NCBI GenBank assembly: GCA_011009095.1
Contig: VTPC01002252.1
Coordinates: 9,637 to 73,636, forward strand
Direction: 5' to 3'
Length of the DNA: 64,000 nt
Source of the DNA: Ignelater luminosus
Lineage: Eukaryota > Arthropoda > Insecta > Coleoptera > Elateridae
How positions within the stretch are numbered: the stretch's first letter is position 1; the number at the start of each line of letters is the position of its first letter. A program made the position numbers and the translations under genes. Shown piece by piece: positions 61,101 to 64,000 of this stretch. A model generated the notes under the pieces. That model was given only the letters and a program-made list of their open reading frames with translations. It was not told the DNA's origin and ran no database searches.

Positions 61101-63018
61101 AACAAAACATAGTTACACATTTTCAAACTTGATATATTTGTTTTAGACTGTAATGGAAAAAAGTATCTGTCAAGATTTTCTTCCCAAAAGAACTTTACAT
61201 TTTTCTTTATATTGTCTAGGTAACGACTGCTTTTAAGGTAGATGTTGCAAACTATCGTTGAAATCTTCCACTTTTATATTATTTATATCATAAACGTTAT
61301 GTGTATTAGATACATACGGATAGATTTAAAACGTATAATGTTCATTTCATTTTATTATCTTAGATTCGTTTAATTTTCGTATCTGAGGTTCTTTGAATTT
61401 ATAACCTTGATTAAATAATTAATCGATATTGCATTTATTTAAATGAACCTATAATGTATAAGTAAAGTTTATTACTTAAAACCATGTGAGTTTGTTTTTA
61501 TCTTTGATAAATATTATTTTAAAAGTTGCAAAAGAAGTATGTTCATTTTCTTCTTTTAAAGATTCTATCAGATTAAAATCTACTCTTAATTGAAATGACT
61601 AAATGATTTTCTAAAGGTTGATATATGTCAAATACAAAAAATGCTTTAGCTAAATCTAAATTAAATTTGCTGGCTAAATCAAATGGAAATTGTTTAAGTT
61701 TTTTTGACGTTGCGAACAAAGATTTTAATTAATTTTTCTTTTTCTTAAATAATTAAAAAGAAATGTTCAATATTTTTTTCTGATAACTTTTTGTTTCGTC
61801 CAAATTTTTGTGGAAAGATAAAGGTGGCAATAAACGTTAGGGTATTTTATAAGTGAACGTTACTGCAAATAAAATTTCAGTACACATTTAAGAGAAACAC
61901 GAAAACGTGAAATTCTAGAAATGTTTTTGTCGGTATTTCAAATAGTAACCAACGCTGAATAAACGTAGAAAATAAAAAATGTTGAAGTAACATATAGAAG
62001 CCCCGGAGTGTTTAATATGGAAACTGGCAAACCAAAAAATTGAAGAAACAAATTTTTTTTTAATTAAGTTAGTAAAAAACATAATAAGAAGAAAAATTAG
62101 TTTACAGACAAATAATACGCGTTTTACTAAACACAATATCAAGCAAATATGGTAAATTCATACAGTAACAAATAAATAAGAAATAATTTAAATTTCCAAC
62201 AGGTTCAATAATTACTATTTTTTTTTTATTTTTAAGGTGTCTTCAGGGACAGGCTGACAACATAAAATTGGCCCGTTCTTGAAATCCAGGAGGGATTGAG
62301 TGGTATTCAGCTAGAAAATTCGAACTAACGGAAAAGCGGTTTTCATCTTAAACCTAAAACAACCGTAATAACTTTAAAAGGATATAGCAGTGACATAATC
62401 TGGAACAATTATTGTCTTTCTGCTTATATGATCTATTCCATTTTCTTCTCAGTTTTATATCATATGTTACATTACGAATCTAATTGATTACGACCGACTA
62501 CGTTTTTTTTATATTACGATTAGTGTAAAGTAAGTAATAAATCTTTGGTTTATTTGATTATAAATTTTGACTTCTCCAGAGAAAAGCCTGCTACACCAAG
62601 TTAACATAGAAGAGGTCCTTTTCAATAGAAAAGGAATTTTGCGAAGACCGAAATGAATTTTGAAAAGAACTTATTTGAACCAGATAGAAAAGGATTTTGT
62701 AAAAACCCAAGTTTATTACTTATGTATCTAATCAAATTTAGAAATAGAAACTAGGCATAGATGCCACAGGCATGTAAAAGTTTTAGTTTGATAAGTAAAT
62801 GAAAAATAGAAATCTGTAACAGCTTCTAAATTCTATAGGATTTTTATTTTACAATTAAGTAATTTTAAATTTCCAGCAATTACTTCAACTCCCATTATCC
62901 AGCCCTCTATCTTTTGCAGATTTCTTAAATTAATGGTGTAACTTGTTTGTTTAGGATAGGCATACTCACAATATCAGCTTATCTTTCCTTTTACTTCAGA
63001 TTATTAGTTTTATACACT
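55186..63018. other. Gene-poor AT-rich DNA
   Basis: About 7.8 kb without any gene I can support. Open frames are short and lack domains. It includes weak internal repetition near 56430-56900 and a hairpin with a direct repeat near 57060-57180. Confidence 0.4.
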
Positions 63019-63612
63019 GCTACCTCGATCCGCGGTGGAAAAAGCTGACAATGTGCAAGATATCAGTTAGTTGTAGAATACAGAAGTAGCAAGACCGGAG
63101 TATCGGTTTTATGCATACGGATGGCTACCTCGACCCTGGCAGGAGAAGCTGGCTGTGTACAAGACACTAGTTATTTGGAGAACACGAAAGTGACAAGACC
63201 GGAACATCGCTTTTGTAGATTGTTTCGTGGGGAAACTTCGCAATCTAGCTCTGTAAATTGATCATTGCGTAACTGATTTGATTTATCTTTTCGTCAACAT
63301 ATCTTCTACGGCGTTCATCTTTGAATGATCTTTGGTTATCGAAAATGAACGTCACCGCTGACTGACTAAATTATGATCGTACATAGCCAACTTAGCTCTG
63401 TCATTTACCTATCTTACATTTTTTAAAATAATGATTTCGCTCATTTATTTAAGGTAGTCTTACTAGACGACAGCTTATTTTTTTACTCTAGAATATTAGG
63501 AGTATTAGTAAGCGCATGGCTATATCGACCCTGGCAAGACAAGCTGAACGCCTGTAAGACATCAGTTATTTGTAGAATACAAAAGTAGCAAGATCGGAGC
63601 ATCGCTTTTGTA
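63019..63612 (+). repeat. Three copies of a ~93-bp repeat
   Basis: Units at about 63019-63110, 63123-63215 and 63517-63612. Shared features: GGCTA(C/T)(C/A)TCGACCCTGGCA, AAGCTG, ATCAGTTATTTG, AGTAGCAAGA(C/T)CGGAG and CATCGCTTTTGTA. The first two are almost tandem. A GTAGATTGTTTC motif follows unit 2 and recurs near 63693. Confidence 0.7.
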
Positions 63613-64000
63613 TGTTCTTTAATAAATGAAGTTGATATTCTCGTATCGTATTGGGAACACAAAGCAAATTTCAATCTGCTAATTCGTAGGTTTGTAGATT
63701 GTTTCCTGTGGTGTAGATCAATTTTATCGTTTGGTTTACCGCTGTGTCTACGAGCTTTCTATGGAGTTCAAGAAAGATTTCACAGATGTGTGATGATTTT
63801 TAACACGGATTTATATGCACTAAGAAAGAGATCGGATTTTATACAATGAAAAGTACCTATGATACGTAGAGTTCTTAACTATGAAGACATAGAGAACTGA
63901 TTTATTTGTTTATTTTGTTTGTTGTGTATGTTTAATGTGTATGTAAATGTTAGAGTAATACATTTTATGTTTTGTAAATTGTACCTTTGCAAAAGTTTGA

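Overview
The window looks like nuclear DNA of an arthropod, most probably an insect. It is AT-rich, its genes carry short (50-70 nt) GT-AG introns, and it is littered with mariner, copia-type, gypsy-type and small inverted-repeat elements, most of them visibly decayed. No bacterial-style operons, rRNA genes, tRNA genes or CRISPR arrays were seen.

The only host genes I can support are two complete, head-to-tail, minus-strand paralogues of an axonemal outer-arm dynein beta heavy chain (the DNAH9/11/17 class of vertebrates; Dhc93AB/kl-5 class of Drosophila). Copy A has its start codon at 21702 and its stop at 874; copy B starts at 54157 and stops at 33602. Each has eight exons with seven introns at identical positions and phases. 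By my splice model they encode 4550 and 4554 residues, with no frameshift or premature stop. Both keep the four nucleotide-binding P-loops of AAA1-AAA4, the stalk and microtubule-binding region, and the C-terminal domain. The motor halves are very similar and contain long runs of identical DNA, while the N-terminal tail exons are clearly more diverged. Both promoters share a conserved block with an RFX-type half-site (TAGCAACG) about 80 nt upstream of the start codon, as expected of a cilium/flagellum gene.

Layout: 1-797, unassigned DNA beyond copy A; 798-21702, copy A, whose intron 3 (12495-18711) is swollen by a mariner, a MITE-like element and a TTAA-flanked element that itself contains a second mariner with an assembly gap; 21703-21835, conserved promoter block; 21836-33470, intergenic DNA with a 5'-truncated copia-like retrotransposon (23575-about 27290) and a decayed gypsy-like element (29112-32820) carrying a nested, internally deleted mariner; 33471-54157, copy B, whose intron 1 (47806-54004) is swollen by a foldback element and dispersed repeats; 54158-54290, the copy B promoter block; 54291-64000, gene-poor repeat-bearing DNA.

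The two paralogues would both serve as outer-arm motor subunits in motile cilia or sperm flagella. The sequence suggests that the motor is conserved, possibly with gene conversion, while the tail, which docks to partners in the arm, is diverging. The homologous introns have expanded reciprocally: intron 3 is 6217 nt in A and 53 nt in B, whereas intron 1 is 651 nt in A and 6199 nt in B.
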